Source: Capra hircus
Taxonomy: Eukaryota > Chordata > Mammalia > Artiodactyla > Bovidae
Assembly: GCF_001704415.2 (NCBI RefSeq)
Contig: NC_030823.1
Location: 71,176,458-71,240,457 of the forward strand
Direction: 5' to 3'
Length of the DNA: 64,000 bases
Each line of letters starts with the position of its first letter. The first letter of the stretch is position 1. Below the pieces are notes generated by a model. It saw only the letters and a program-made list of their open reading frames with translations, had not been told where the DNA came from and searched no databases. The position numbers and the translations under genes were made by a program. Below are positions 42,205 through 53,500 of the stretch, piece after piece.

Positions 42205-42440
42205 ATTCAGTGGCTCCCTGCTATGTGCCAGGCATTGCTCTCAGCCCCAAGGATACAGCAGTTAACAAGACAGCTGCAGTCTGTCTGCGATGGCCAGAAT
42301 AATGGGGGAGGAGGAGGACTCCTGCATTTACTCCTGCAAAAGGCAAGAGTGAAATATGCACGTGGTGATTATTTGCAAGCACACATAACAACAAGTACTA
42401 AAGCCAAAACAGCCCTTGGAGCCTCAGGAACCCTTCTGGG
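42205..42440 (-). repeat. L2-like relic
   Basis: The blocks tccctgctatgtgccaggca, ttgctctcagccccaaggat and acagcagttaacaagacagc match the reversed L2 terminus. The remainder is eroded. Confidence 0.55.
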
Positions 42441-42479
42441 GATGACCTGTTAGTCCTTTCTATCTGTGCAGCTTCATCT

Positions 42480-42605
42480 TTTCCAAGCGTTTTTCCATCT
42501 TCACCTTTGAGCTTCACTCCAGCCCAAGAAACAGCACAGCCTAGATCATTATCCCTATTCACACAGGAAGTAGGGGCTTCAGGGACTGCCTGGGTCTAAT
42601 ATCTG
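42480..42605 (-). repeat. Possible MIR relic
   Basis: The segment gatcattatccctattcaca, caggaagtaggggcttcagg resembles the reversed MIR core ('ttattatccccattttacagatgaggaaactgaggc'). The match is weak. Confidence 0.35.
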
Positions 42606-44572
42606 ATAAAGTTCTCATGAATAGTCTTAAAAAAAAGGTCCAATCTCTTGGCCTTAGAGCAGATTTTCTATTTTCTGTCTTTGTAACATTTGTGGTCTCC
42701 TGTGAGGCTGCAGCTCAGGGGCATTGGTTTCCTTACAGAATCTGGGTCTGGAATCCACTGGAACTTGCCCTGTGCCTGGTTATGGGTGGATGGGCATGGG
42801 GGGAAGGGTGAGGGCAAATGGGGGGTCAGCGATCTTCAGCGGACCATGAGTCAGCTCAGAACCCTAAGGACAAAAAGCTGGGCCCGATTTGCAGTCTCTC
42901 CTGGAGCCACAGGGAATTGGCTTCTGACAGCTTCTATCTGCAGCTTCTGACATGTCTCAGAAAGCAGTCAGTTTGCTGAGACAGAGTCTACTCTGTGCCT
43001 CGTTGCCCAGAGGCAATTGTGTTCATCCATGGAGGGAGTCTGAATTGTATTCCAGCCATCCATTTCTACACGCGTAAGTCTCAGAGTCGTATCAGGGATC
43101 TCATTATTCTAAAAACAAACAAAAATACCTCAAGAGAAAAGGCATTTTATAAGAGCTAAACATTTTATTAACCTGAACCACCAAGTGCTCATAAAGCTGC
43201 AGCAGCCTTTGTGAGCCTGAGCTCTTGTATTGAAGAATTTTCATTAGAATTAAAAACCACTCTGATAATCAGGCCAGTGGTGGCTAAGAGCCAAGGCAGC
43301 AGGACCTGGGTCATGCTAGTTAAATTTAGGTACTTTTAGTTACCAGAGCATCAAGTATGTATTGTGCGTGCAAATCCAGTGCCAGGTGGAAAAGCCACAG
43401 GAAGCAGTGGAGAGAGCTATGAGCTGGCCAGGAGGCATGGCTTGGGCTCCCCGCTAAGGTCAGGGCTCCGGTGCAGAGCTGGCACTTGACTCCTGCTCTC
43501 TGGGTCACTGAGTCCTAGCTATTAAAAAAAGGAGGTTGAACTTGGGTCCCTTCATGTCCTCCTAGTTCTAAGGCATTGGGGACTGTGGAGGGCTTGCAGG
43601 AATGATAAGGAGCTGCAGAAGAGCAGTGACGCCAGTGTCAGGCTCATCCTTCTATGATGACACCCAGCTTGTGTTGACTCAATTCTTCTTCCACTGTCCC
43701 CGAGGAGGCCCAACTTCTGAACAGTGAGTAGCAGACAGAACATTTCAGCTGCTATAATTGCTCCTCTCCTCGGGCAGGCCACCTTTTCCCAGCCAGGGTC
43801 CCTCCAGGCAGGGACTCAGCCCAGGAGAACAGGTGAGACAGTGTTACGATGCCACTGCATGATTCATTAACATGCCATTTTTGGCCAGAGTTGGTGAGAA
43901 AAAACAATAGATCTGTATTGTTCCCAGCTCTTTTGAGCAAGCAGGTTCAAGTTAACCCATTTAGATACAATTAAAATTCTATCCCTTCTGACTTTTCCCT
44001 TTATCTTTGGCATGGATTGTTCTGTGTTCTTCCCCTGACTTGCCCCCCCAGGGGACCTGACCTTGAGCGGCTCCAGCTTCTTCACTGTTTAACTGCAGCT
44101 GCTTATTCTCACTTTGATATGATTGCCCATCAGATGGGGGTTTTGTGGCCTAGATAAGCCGGTGCAGTGGCAGCCTTTGTGAAATTCTGTTTGGTTAAAC
44201 CAGCTGTCCTCTTGGTTCACCTCATATTTTGGCCAAAAGAATGCAAAGAATTCCTTAGTTCTCTCCTCACCTCCCATTCCTTCCCGCACATCTTTATTTT
44301 CCTGTTTTCTCTCCAGTAGTTCTAGCTCACCATACTAATTTCACTGCTTCTACGAATCCTGATGCTCTTCCTACCTTCGGTGAAGCAATTTCCTCCTGTT
44401 AATTCTGTCCACTTGTTAGCTGGAAAATTGCCTTCTCATGAATCCTGTTTGACCATAGAGTTGCCCTGCAGCTATGAGGATTTCAGGGTAGAGCAGTGAT
44501 GTGGCCACGGCCCTTGCTTTCAGAGAGTTGAAAATCTGCTCATTGTTTCCCCATTCAAGAGGAGTAGAGGAG
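42606..44572. other. Long non-repeat stretch, no gene seen
   Basis: This is nearly 2 kb with no recognised repeats and only short, domain-free ORFs. Confidence 0.4.
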
Positions 44573-44573
44573 G

Positions 44574-44715
44574 GACTTCCCTGGTGGTCCAGTGGTTAAA
44601 ACTCCAGGCTTCCACCGCAGGGTGTGAGGGTTCAATCCCTGGTTGGGGAAATAAGATGCTGCAGGGTTCAGGACACAGTCCCCAAAAATGCAGTGGAAGA
44701 AAGAGGACCCAGAGG
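44574..44715 (+). mobile_element. CHR-type SINE
   Basis: The head gacttccctggtggtccagt, ggttaaaactccaggcttcc and gggttcaatccctggttggg are followed by a body reading agggttcaggacacagtccc. It is followed by an (AC)n run at about 44717-44736. Confidence 0.9.
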
Positions 44716-44739
44716 CACACATACACACACACACAAAGA

Positions 44740-45089
44740 ATCCTAGGAGAGGGAGGGAGGGATGGGAGCCCCGTGTGCCAGGACTCGGGCTGGCCATTTA
44801 AACTTCTTTATCTCATTTGATCCCTTGTATCATCTTGGGGGGTGGTATGGATTGCCTTTCAAATTTATAAATGAAGCAACATGCTCCAAGAGTTAAAAAC
44901 AGTGTCAGTTAAAAGAATTAAGCATTTCATTCCACAGATTCAGTTATGTAAGAAAATGACCTTATTTTCTTATAAAACAATTTAGGTTTTATTTCAAGTC
45001 CCCAAAACTATAAGTGGCAGAACTTTCATCTCAGGAAATTTGGGGCCACTCCCCACATTTTTCAGGGGCTGACCCAAATTTAGGCCAGT
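44740..45089. other. Non-repeat stretch, no gene seen
   Basis: No repeat family or coding signature was recognised. Confidence 0.4.
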
Positions 45090-45425
45090 GCGTGCAGTAG
45101 AACTTTCTGTGATGGTAGAAGTATATTTATATTGCTCCGAGCACTAGCTCCTAGCCATAGGTGTCTAACGGGCATTTGAAAAGTGGCTGATGAACTGAGC
45201 CAATGACTTCTTAGTATTATTTAAATGAATTTAAACAGCCACGTGTGGCTGCTGCTGCTGTCACTAAGTTGTGTCCGACTCTTGTGTCTCCATGGACTAG
45301 CATGCCAGACTCCCCTGTCCTTTACTATCTCCTGGAATTGGCTCAAATTCATGTCCATTGAGTCAGCGATACTATCTAGCCATCAATGGCTAATGGCTGT
45401 CATATTGAACAGTGCAGTTGTGGGC
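45090..45425. mobile_element. Old DNA-transposon-like repeat, split by a BovB fragment
   Basis: Left part (45090-45246): gtgcagtagaactttctgtg, ggcatttgaaaagtggctga, aatttaaacagccacgtgtg. Right part (45386-45425): atggctaatggctgtcatat, tgaacagtgcag. I recognise this as a widespread mammalian repeat with near-inverted ends, probably hAT-related, but I cannot name the family with confidence. Confidence 0.55.
45247..45385 (-). mobile_element. BovB 3' terminal fragment
   Basis: The reversed BovB end: tgctgtcactaagttgtgtc, catggactagcatgccagac, catgtccattgagtcagcga. Only about 140 bp are present. It interrupts the older repeat at 45090-45425. Confidence 0.85.
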
Positions 45426-45726
45426 AAAATCGTATGGCACAAAGGCTTTTTTTTGGTGAGTCTTGACTGAGGGCTTATCCTGTGAACCACCACTTACCAC
45501 ATTGGGAACTTGATAATGATCCTGTTTGCGTTGAAATGGCCAAGGCCTTGGTCCCTGTAGGCTCCTGGGCTCCTTCCATTCCCAACCCTGGGCCACTTTG
45601 GACTGGCTCCCTCTTCACACCTTGTTGGTTCGAGGATGACACTGTCTAACATGGGGTCCCTAGACATGTGCACCAACTGTGCACTTGAAATGCAGAGAGT
45701 GAGCACTGAGATCTCTTGTAAATATT

Positions 45727-45745
45727 AAAAATACAATAGATTTTG
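45727..45745. repeat. 19-bp target-site duplication, left copy (L1)
   Basis: The word aaaaatacaatagattttg recurs exactly at 49885-49903, bracketing the whole L1. Confidence 0.95.
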
Positions 45746-46200
45746 TCAAAAGGGAAATCATAAAATTTCGAGAAACAAATGACAATGAAAACAAGACCAC
45801 TCAAAACCTATGGGATGCAGCAAAAGCAGTTCTAAGCTGGAAGTTTATAGCAACACAATCCTACCTCAAGGAATCGAGAAAAGCATCAAATAGACAACCT
45901 AATTTTACACCTAAAATAACTGGAAAAAGAAGAAGAACAATGACAACAACAAAAACCCAAAATTTTTAGAAGGAAAGAAGTGGCAAAAATCAGAGCAGAA
46001 ATAAATGAAAAAGAAATGAAAGAAACAGTAGTAAAGATTAATGAAACTAAAAACTGATACTTTGAGAAGACAAAATTGGCAAATCTTTTAGCCAGACTCA
46101 TCAAGAAAGAAAGAGAAAAGAATCAAATCAACAAAATTAGAAATGAAAAGGAGAGGTTACAACAGATAATGCAGAAATGCAAAGGGTCATAAGAGACTCT

Positions 46201-46957
46201 TCAGTTCAGTTCAGTCGCTCAATCGTGCCCAATTCTTTGCGACCCCATGAATCGCAGCACGCCAGGCCTCCCTGTCCATCACCAACTCCCGGAGTTCACT
46301 CAGACTCACATCCATCGAGTCAGTGATGCCATCAGGCATCTCGTCCTCTGTTGTCCCCTTCTCCTCCTGCCCCCAATCTCTCGCAGCATCAGAGTCTTTT
46401 CCAATGAGTCAACTCTTTGCATGAGGTGGCCAAAGTACTGGAGTTTCAGCTTCAGCATCATTCCTTCCAAAGAAATCCCAGGGCTGATCTCCTTCAGAAT
46501 GGACTGGTTGGATCTCCTTGCAGTCCAAGGGACTCTCAAGAGTCTTCTCCAACACCACAGTTCAAAAGCATCAATTCTTTGGCGCTCAGCCTTCTTCACA
46601 GTCCAACTCTCACATCCATACATGACCACAGGAAAAACCATAGCCTTGACTAGACGGACCTTAGTCGGCAAAGTAATGTCTCTGCTTTTGAATATACTAT
46701 CTAGGTTGGTCATAACTTTTCTTCCAAGGAGTAAGCGTCTTTTAGTTTCATGGCTGCAGTCACCATCTGCAGTGATTTTGGAGCCCAAAAAAGTAAAGTC
46801 TGACACTGTTTCCCCATCTATTTCCCATGAAGTGATGGGACCGGATGCCATGATCTTCGTTTTCTGAATGTTGAGCTTTATGCCAACTTTTTCACTCTCC
46901 TCTTTCACTTTGATCAAGAGGCTTTTTAGGTCCTCTTCACTTTCTGCCATAAGGGTG
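46201..46957 (-). mobile_element. BovB LINE, 5'-truncated, inside L1
   Basis: The + strand carries the reversed BovB from its terminal ttcagttcagttcagtcgct to cactttctgccataagggtg, 757 bp in all. L1 sequence resumes at once with tatgaacaactatatgtcaa. It is well preserved and younger than the L1. No clear target-site duplication is visible at the junctions, so a few bases may have been lost. Confidence 0.96.
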
Positions 46958-46980
46958 CTGTATGAACAACTATATGTCAA
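46306..46980 (-). pseudogene. BovB reverse-transcriptase C-terminal remnant, mostly open
   Basis: The minus frame is open for 224 codons. Its first few residues come from antisense L1, and BovB sequence follows: LMAESEEDLKSLLIKVKEES, LNIQKTKIMASGPITSWEID, VMYGCESWTVKKAERQRIDA and FELWCWRRLLRVPWTARRSN. The YADD motif lies just upstream of the truncation and is therefore missing. Relative to the other copies, a three-codon in-frame loss follows DGET. A one-base loss near 46335 shifts the frame and replaces the usual RMRWLDGIT-type C-terminus. With no internal stop it is the best preserved BovB coding stretch in the window, but it lacks the catalytic core. Confidence 0.9.
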
Positions 46981-46989
46981 TAAATTGTA

Positions 46990-49240
46990 TAACCTGGAAG
47001 AAATGGACAGATTCTTAGTAAAGTTCAGTCATCCAAGACTGAACCAGGAAGAAACAGAAATTATGAACAACCCAGTTATAGGCGCTGAAATTGAAGCTGT
47101 GATTAAAAAAAAAAAAAACTCCTCCAAACAAAAGCCTAGGACCAGATGGCTTCACAGGAGAATTCTATCAAGCATTTAGAGGAGAGCTAATGCCTATCCT
47201 TCTAAAACGCTTTCAAAATGTTGCAGAGGAAGGAACACTTCCAAACTTATTCTACGAGGCCACCATCACCCTGATACCAAAACCAGACAAAGACAACACA
47301 AGAAAAGAAAACTACAGGCCAAGATCACTGATGAACATAGATGCAGAAATCAGCAACAAAATTTTAGCAAACAGAATTCAGCAACACATCTAAAGCTCAT
47401 ACACTATGATCAAGTTGGGTTTATTCTAGGGATGCATGAATTCTTCAATATACATAAATCAATCAATGTGATACACTATATTAACAAATTGAAAGATAAG
47501 AACCATATGATAATCCCAATAGATGTAGAAAAAGCCTTTGATAAAATTCGGTACCCATTTATGCCTAAAACTCTTCAAAAAATTGGCATAGAGGGAACCT
47601 CCCTCAACATAGTAAACGTCATATATGATAAGCCTACAGCAAACATTATTCTCAATGGTGAAAAACTGAAAGCATTCCCCCTAAGATCAGGAACAAGACA
47701 AGGGGGTCCACTTTCACTACTATTATTCAATATAGTTTTGGAAGTCCTAGCTGTAGCAATCAGATAAGAAAAAGAAATAAAAGTAATCCAGATCAGAAAG
47801 GAAGAAGTAAAGCTCTCACTGTTTGCAGATGACATGATCCTGTACATAGAAAACACTAAAGATAGTATCAGAAAATTACTAGAGCTAAGCAGTGAATTTA
47901 GCAAAGTTTCAGGATACCAAATCAATATACAGAAATCACTTGCATTTCTGTATACTAACAGTGAAAAATCAGAAAGAGAAATTAACGAATCAATCCCATT
48001 CACCATTGCAACAAAAAGAATAAAACATCTAGGAATAAACTTACCTGAGGAGACAAAAGAACTGTACACAGAAAATTTTAAGACACTGTTAAAAGAAATC
48101 AAAGATGACATAAACAGATGGAGAGATATTCTATGTTCCTGAATAGGAAAAATCAATATTGTGAAAAGATTCATTGTGATCCCTGTCGTATTACCAATGG
48201 CATCTTTCACAGAACTAGAACAAAAAATTTCACAATTCATATGGAAACACAAAAGACCGAATAACCTCGAATAACCAAAGCACTCTCGAGAAAGAAGAAT
48301 GGAGCTGGAGGAATCAAGCTTCCTGACTTCAGGTTATACTACAAAGCTACAGTCATCAAGACCGTATGATACTGGCACAAAAAACACAAATATAGACCAA
48401 AGGAACAGGACAGAAAGCCCAGAAATAAATCCATATACCTACGAGTACCTTATTTTTGACAAAGGAGGCAAGAATATACCATGGGGCAAAGACAGCCTCT
48501 TCAATAAATGGTGCTGGGAAAACTGGACAGCTACATGTTAAAGTATGAAATTAGAACACTTTCTAACACCATACATAAAGATAAACTCAAAATGGATTAA
48601 AGACCTAAATGTAAGACCAGAAACTAAAAAACTCCTAGAGGAAAGCATAAGCAAAACACTCGATGACGTAAAGCAAGATCCTCTGTGACCCACCTCCTAG
48701 AGCAATGGAAATAAAAGCAAAAGTAAACAAGTGGGACCTGATTAAACTTAAAAGCTTTAGCACAGCAAAGGAAACTATAAGCAAGCTGAAAAGACGACCC
48801 TCAGAATGAGAGAAAATAATAGCAAATGAAACAACTGACAAAGGATTAATTTCCATAACTTAGCTCATATAACTCCAAACAGCTCATACAACTCAGTACC
48901 AGAAAAACAACCCAATCCAAAAGTGGGAAAAAGACCTAAACATACATTTCTCCAAAGAAGACATACAGATGGCTAACAAACACATGAAAAATGCTCAACA
49001 TCGTTCATTATTAGAGAAATGCAAATCAAAACTACAGTAAGATATCACCTCACACCTGTCAGAATGGCCATCATCAAAAAGTCTACAAACAATAAATGCT
49101 GGAGAGGCTGTGGAGAAAAGGGAACCCTCTTGCACTGTCGGTGGGAATGTAAATTGATACAGCCACTATGGAAGACAATATGGAGATTCCTTAAAAAACT
49201 AGGAATAAAACCACCATATGACCGAGCAGTCCCACCCTAG
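46990..49240 (+). pseudogene. L1 ORF2 reverse-transcriptase remnant, multiply broken
   Basis: Fragments of one L1 ORF2 can be followed. Before 47105 is the EEMDRFLVKFSHPRLNQEET stretch. A run of 13 A at 47106-47118 shifts the frame. From 47190 the segment YRPRSLMNIDAEISNKILAN is visible, and a second shift lies near 47393. From 47432 come the motif A segment PIDVEKAFDK (aspartate at 47522-47524) and the GTRQGGPLSLLLF block. CAA has become TAA at 47765-47767. The catalytic FADD follows at 47822-47833, with IEN and INIQKSLAFLYTNSE after it. TGG has become TGA at 48140-48142. Further pieces run to about 49240 (GCGEKGTLLHCRWECKLIQPLWKTIW region). The protein would have copied L1 RNA at nicked chromosomal sites; this copy cannot. 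Confidence 0.9.
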
Positions 49241-49884
49241 GCATATACCCTGAGGAAAACAAAACTGAAAAAGACACATGTATCCCATTGTTCATTGCAG
49301 CACTAATTACAGTAGCTAGAACATGGAAGCAACCTAGATGTCCATCAACAGATGAACGGATGAAGTTGCAGTATACCTACACAATGGAGTATTACTCAGC
49401 CATAAAAAGAATGCATTTGAGTCAGTTCTAATGAGGTGGATGAGCCTAGAACCTATTGTACAGAGTGAAGTAAGTCAGAAAGAGAAAGATAAATATCATA
49501 TTCTAATGCATATATACAGAATCTAGAAAAAATAGTACTGATGAATTTACTTACAGGGCAGCAATGGAGAAACAGACAGAGAGAATAGACTTATGGACAT
49601 GGAGAGAGGAGGAGAGGGGGAGATGTATGGAGGGAGTAACGTGGAACTTATATTACCATATGCAAAATTAGATAGCCAACGGGAATTTGCTGTATGGTTC
49701 AGGAAACTCACACAGGGGCTCTGTATCAACCTAGAGGGGTGGGATGGGAGAGAGATGGGAGGGAGGTTCAAGAGTGAGGGGATACATGTATACCTATGGC
49801 TGATTCATGTTGAGGTTTGACAGAAAGCAATAAAATTCTGTAAAGCAATTATCCTTCAATTAAAAAATAAATAACTTAGAAAGA

Positions 49885-49903
49885 AAAAATACAATAGATT
49901 TTG
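49885..49903. repeat. 19-bp target-site duplication, right copy (L1)
   Basis: This is an exact copy of the word at 45727-45745. Confidence 0.95.
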
Positions 49904-50069
49904 AAGACTTAGTGGGAAAAAGAATAACCCACTTCTCATTAATAGTTTGTTTTTTGTTGACTGCATGTTAAAATGACCATATTTTGGACATAAAAGTTAA
50001 ATACATAAAAGTTAAATAGCAATAAATTGCTATTTTTTGTTTAGTTTCCATTGTTTTTATTCTCCCTTA

Positions 50070-50388
50070 TTTATTAAATGTAATTGGAGTATACATTGCT
50101 TTACAATGTCGTGTTAGTTTCGGCTGCTGTATAGCAAAGTGAATCAGTTATGTATCTACATACATCCACTCTTTTTTAGATTTCTCCCTTATTCTTTTAT
50201 AAATTTGTTTTAACTTTTTTTCATTTTTATACAATTTCTGAAGGTTACTTTCCATTTAGAGTTATTACAGAAGTATTGGCTATATTCCCCACGTTGTGCA
50301 GTGCATCCTTGAGCCTGTCTTACGCCCCACAGTTTGTACCTCCCCACTCTCCCGCCCATATGTATTTTATGCGTACAGTATATAAAGT
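50070..50388 (-). mobile_element. L1 LINE 3' UTR fragment
   Basis: The reversed L1 3' end: atgtaattggagtatacatt, gctttacaatgtcgtgttag, gcaaagtgaatcagttatgt, agttattacagaagtattgg, cccacgttgtgcagtgcatc. It interrupts the old repeat of this nest a second time. Limits are approximate. Confidence 0.88.
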
Positions 50389-50465
50389 TACTTTTTTAAT
50401 GCACTTCTGGAAAACTCACACGTGTGACTCACATCTGTGGCTCACGTCTATTGGGGAGCACAGCT

Positions 50466-51227
50466 CAAGGAGTCAGTGTGCTGTTCTGAGCCTCCTGAGG
50501 GAGATGTAAATCCATTCCCCAAGAGTCTGGCCGTCCGGATGGGAAAGGGGCAAGGTGGAACTGGAAATACATATTTCGCAATGTTACTTCCCCACCCAGC
50601 AACTGGATTCTCCCATGAACTCTGAAAGAGAAGGGGGTTCCCAGTGTGGGCCGGAGCCTCCCTGCAGGCTGAGGGCCGCCCAGGAGTGGGTGAGGTCCCC
50701 GAGGGAGGGAGACGTACAGCCAGCCTCCGCCTAAGGTGGGACCTGTCTCACCCTTGGAAAGCTGGGTCCCTGAGGGCAGGGAGCAGCAGGGGCCTGCTGA
50801 GGGCAGTCTGGAGACTGAAGTGCATTCATATCCTGACCCATGAGAGTCTCACTGATGAATCCCATCACATCCCCCACATGGCCCAGCTCTAGTTGTGACC
50901 CCCAGTCAAAGCATTCAGTCCCCAGGTCTGCAATTAAACCTTCCCTCTCTCATCTCACACCTCGCTGAGGGCCTGGCCCTTCAAAATCTTCTGGGGAATG
51001 CCTGTTGAATTAAAGCTGGGCCTGTGAGAACAGTGTCTCACCTAATCCCAGAGGCTCCCTGGGAAGCAAAGAGGAGCCACTTGTAAAGCAATTTATAAAT
51101 GAATCAGTGTGTAGTCAAATAGAAGAGAAAGTGCAAACCAAAGACATAAACTCGCCCTTTTCGTTATTCTAAGTTGGTCAATCAGCTGTGTCCTGGCACC
51201 TATTCTTAGAGCCTCTAATGGTCTCTA
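50466..51227. other. Non-repeat stretch, no gene seen
   Basis: No repeat family or coding signature was recognised. Confidence 0.4.
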
Positions 51228-51430
51228 GGGCTTCCCAAGTGGCACAGTGGTAAAGAATCCACCTGCCGTAGCAGGAGATAGGGGTTTGATCCTGGTCAGG
51301 AAGATTTGGAGGAGGAAATGACAACCCATTCCAATATTCTTGCCTGAAAAATTCCATGGACAGAGGAGCCTGGCAGGCTACCGTCCACGGGGTCGCAAAG
51401 AATCAGACATGACTGAGCATGCTCGCACAG
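51228..51430 (+). mobile_element. Bov-tA SINE, old and diverged
   Basis: The head gggcttcccaagtggcacag, tggtaaagaatccacctgcc is followed by a shortened B-box region (ggggtttgatcctggtcagg), body cccattccaatattcttgcc and tail cagacatgactgagcatgct. Confidence 0.92.
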
Positions 51431-53145
51431 TGATCTCCATAGCTGGAACAGGAGTCCTCAGGGAGTCTGGTTGGACAGCAGCAGGCGGAGCACATAAATG
51501 CCTGGAGAGAAGGAACGGAGACCTCGGTGAACATAGTAGACTTGCTGGGGAAGATAGGGCTCCATACAGGTTGGAGTTCAGAAGTCAAATTCCATCTTAA
51601 ATGCCTGTAAGGGAGACCCCACTGTTAGAGGAACCCTGTAGCAAATTATTATGCAAGGTAGATCCTTCAATAATACAGTTGTTGGGGGTTTCCAGAAAAA
51701 AATCTGAATTTTTGTGTGTGTGTGTCACACACTTTCTTAAAGCAAGATCCATCCGAGCGATGCAAATGGAATGTCTTTGAGCAGGGATGGGAGCACTTAG
51801 AAAACAGATGTCAGGGAATGCGGTGCGTCACCTTGCTGGTGGCCTTCTCTGAAGGATACTCCCATTGTCCCAAGACCTGCTTCCCTTTGGAGCCCTAAGA
51901 CCAGGACAACAGGCCCCTTGGAGCATCTTCTGAATTTCTATCTGAAGATCTGTCCTGCCGCCCAGCTCTTGGAGTCTGTGCTGATGATAGGAAGACCCCA
52001 ATCCCGGCACCACCCCCAAAAAACACAGCTGTGTTGTTTGACCACATGCCTCAGACTGCACTTCTCTGCCAGGCCCCACATAGGCTGGTTTTATGATTAT
52101 CGTTGCTGATGTTGGATTAGAACTTTGAGCCTCTTTTTTTTCTTTTCAGCCCTGAAAAATTGCAGTGACTCGTGACTGTCTGTAACAATTAGCTCTTTAT
52201 AGGAAAATTATGCCCTAGTGATTATGATGCAAAATCCTGGGGAGGTTGCTGTGAGAGATTAGTGATGCAAAGTTGAAACAAGCCCAGCTAATGCTATGAA
52301 GATTTATATTGTGAGTTGTGTAATTCTGGCTGTTGACAGTCGCGGCTCAGCAAAAGAAAATCGGGCTCTGCGTCCCTCATGGTCCACAGGCAGAGATTGG
52401 CCAGAGGCACGCTCAGTGCCTGGGCCTGAGTCAGCAGGTGCAGACAGTGTATCTGTTCTTCCAGAAATGGTCCTGAACCTGCCAGAGTAGGTGGAGGCCT
52501 GTCTTGGCCCCTAATGGAGGGAGCTGGGGGTTCTATTCTAGAACCTTCTCCGAGTCATTACTGGTCTTTGCTGCTGTCCAGCCTCCCCATGAAGGCGGAT
52601 CTTCCCCATGGACTTGATCCCAAGCCTTTCTGCTCTGAGGTCTGGCTGCTCTATGCCCTCCCTCCAGGACTAACACAAGCCTCCAGTGAGAAGTCTGTGC
52701 TGGTCAGACATCACCATGGATCATGCCTTGGGGAACCAGTCCTCTGTTTGAGGAGACAGTGTGCCTCCCAGAACATTCCAAGGGTCTCCTCTTAGAGCAA
52801 TGCCAGGGCAAGTGGGGGCATGCATCAGCCACACGCAGGCACTGGCTGAATCAAGTACTCACATTCATTTCCTACCTTCTGGGTGGTTTGCTCCAGAGGA
52901 GGGATACCTAGGTAGGCAAATGGCCTAGAGAGGAGCTGGAGTGCACAAAAGATGAAGGCAGAAAGGATAGAGACCACATCCTCTGAGTACAGGGCTGCTG
53001 CAGAGATCTCATTGTGTCTCCAGAATATAGCCCAGCACACTGGAGCCAGGGGGCTACATATTTGGGTGAATGGAAGAACTAGGATCATAATTCATGAATT
53101 AGGGCATGCACGTTATATTGACCCCTATAGTAAACGTGATTTTGA
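51431..53145. other. Long non-repeat stretch, no gene seen
   Basis: This is 1.7 kb with no recognised repeats. A short (GT)n lies at about 51713-51726. An AT-rich part at 52140-52310 contains two octamer-like atgcaaa words (within gatgcaaaatcc and gatgcaaagttg). No exon was recognised. Confidence 0.42.
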
Positions 53146-53149
53146 CCTC

Positions 53150-53300
53150 TTGTGCAGTGCAACAAACTCATTGCATGTATCATCACGTTCAGTCCTCAGT
53201 AGCCCATTCTGCTGATGACCTTGCTGAGTTTTGGGTTGAACAATTTGCCTAAAGTCATGTGGTACATAAGTAGCAAAGGCCCCAAACCCTAGGTAAAGGC
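53150..53300 (-). repeat. MIR SINE relic
   Basis: The reversed core: gcatgtatcatcacgttcag, tcctcagtagcccattctgc, aacaatttgcctaaagtcat, gtggtacataagtagcaaag. Confidence 0.62.
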
Positions 53301-53324
53301 AAAATAAAAAAGGACACAGGAAAA

Positions 53325-53500
53325 TGTTTAAAAAGCACCTATCCCAAACCAGGTTTCATTTAAACCCCTTCCATCTACCTTATAATGTTTGTCTTAATGT
53401 TCCATGAGGTAGACTTTACTCTTCTTGTTGAAAGATGAGAAACTGAGGTTCAGAGAGGTTTCGTGATGGGCCCTAGGCACACACAGCCATCAGTCACTGC
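53325..53500 (-). repeat. MIR SINE relic
   Basis: The reversed order: aagcacctatcccaaaccag, cattccatgaggtagac-like sequence, gatgagaaactgaggttcag, agaggtttcgtgatgggccc, acacagccatcag. Adjacent to another MIR on the same strand. Confidence 0.68.

Larger units (their letters stand above)
45746..49884 (+). mobile_element. L1 LINE, 5'-truncated in ORF2, interrupted by BovB
   Basis: L1 sequence occupies 45746-46200 and 46958-49884, about 3.4 kb in all. It starts inside ORF2, upstream of the reverse transcriptase, and runs through the 3' UTR (gtaaagcaattatccttcaa) to a short A-rich tail. A BovB at 46201-46957 splits it. The perfect 19-bp TSD (45727-45745 and 49885-49903) shows one insertion event with 5' truncation. 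ORF1, the 5' UTR promoter and the endonuclease region are absent, so it is incapable of movement. Confidence 0.96.
45640..50465. mobile_element. Old DNA-transposon-like repeat, split by two L1 insertions
   Basis: Three pieces read in order as one element. First (45640-45745): cactgtctaacatggggtcc, gtgcacttgaaatgcagaga, ending with the L1 target site. Second (49904-50065): aagacttagtgggaaaaaga, cttctcattaatagtttgtt, atgttaaaatgaccatattt. Third (50390-50465): acttttttaatgcacttctg, actcacatctgtggctcacg. The family is unnamed here and is probably related to the repeat at 45090. It is the oldest layer of this nest. Confidence 0.6.

Noticed and set aside
46247..46867. 206-codon + strand open frame
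   Set aside because: It lies exactly antisense to the BovB reverse transcriptase; similar antisense frames occur at the other BovB copies. It is a composition effect of the element.
47575..48252. 225-codon minus strand open frame, the longest in the window
   Set aside because: It is antisense to L1 ORF2 and has no independent domain.
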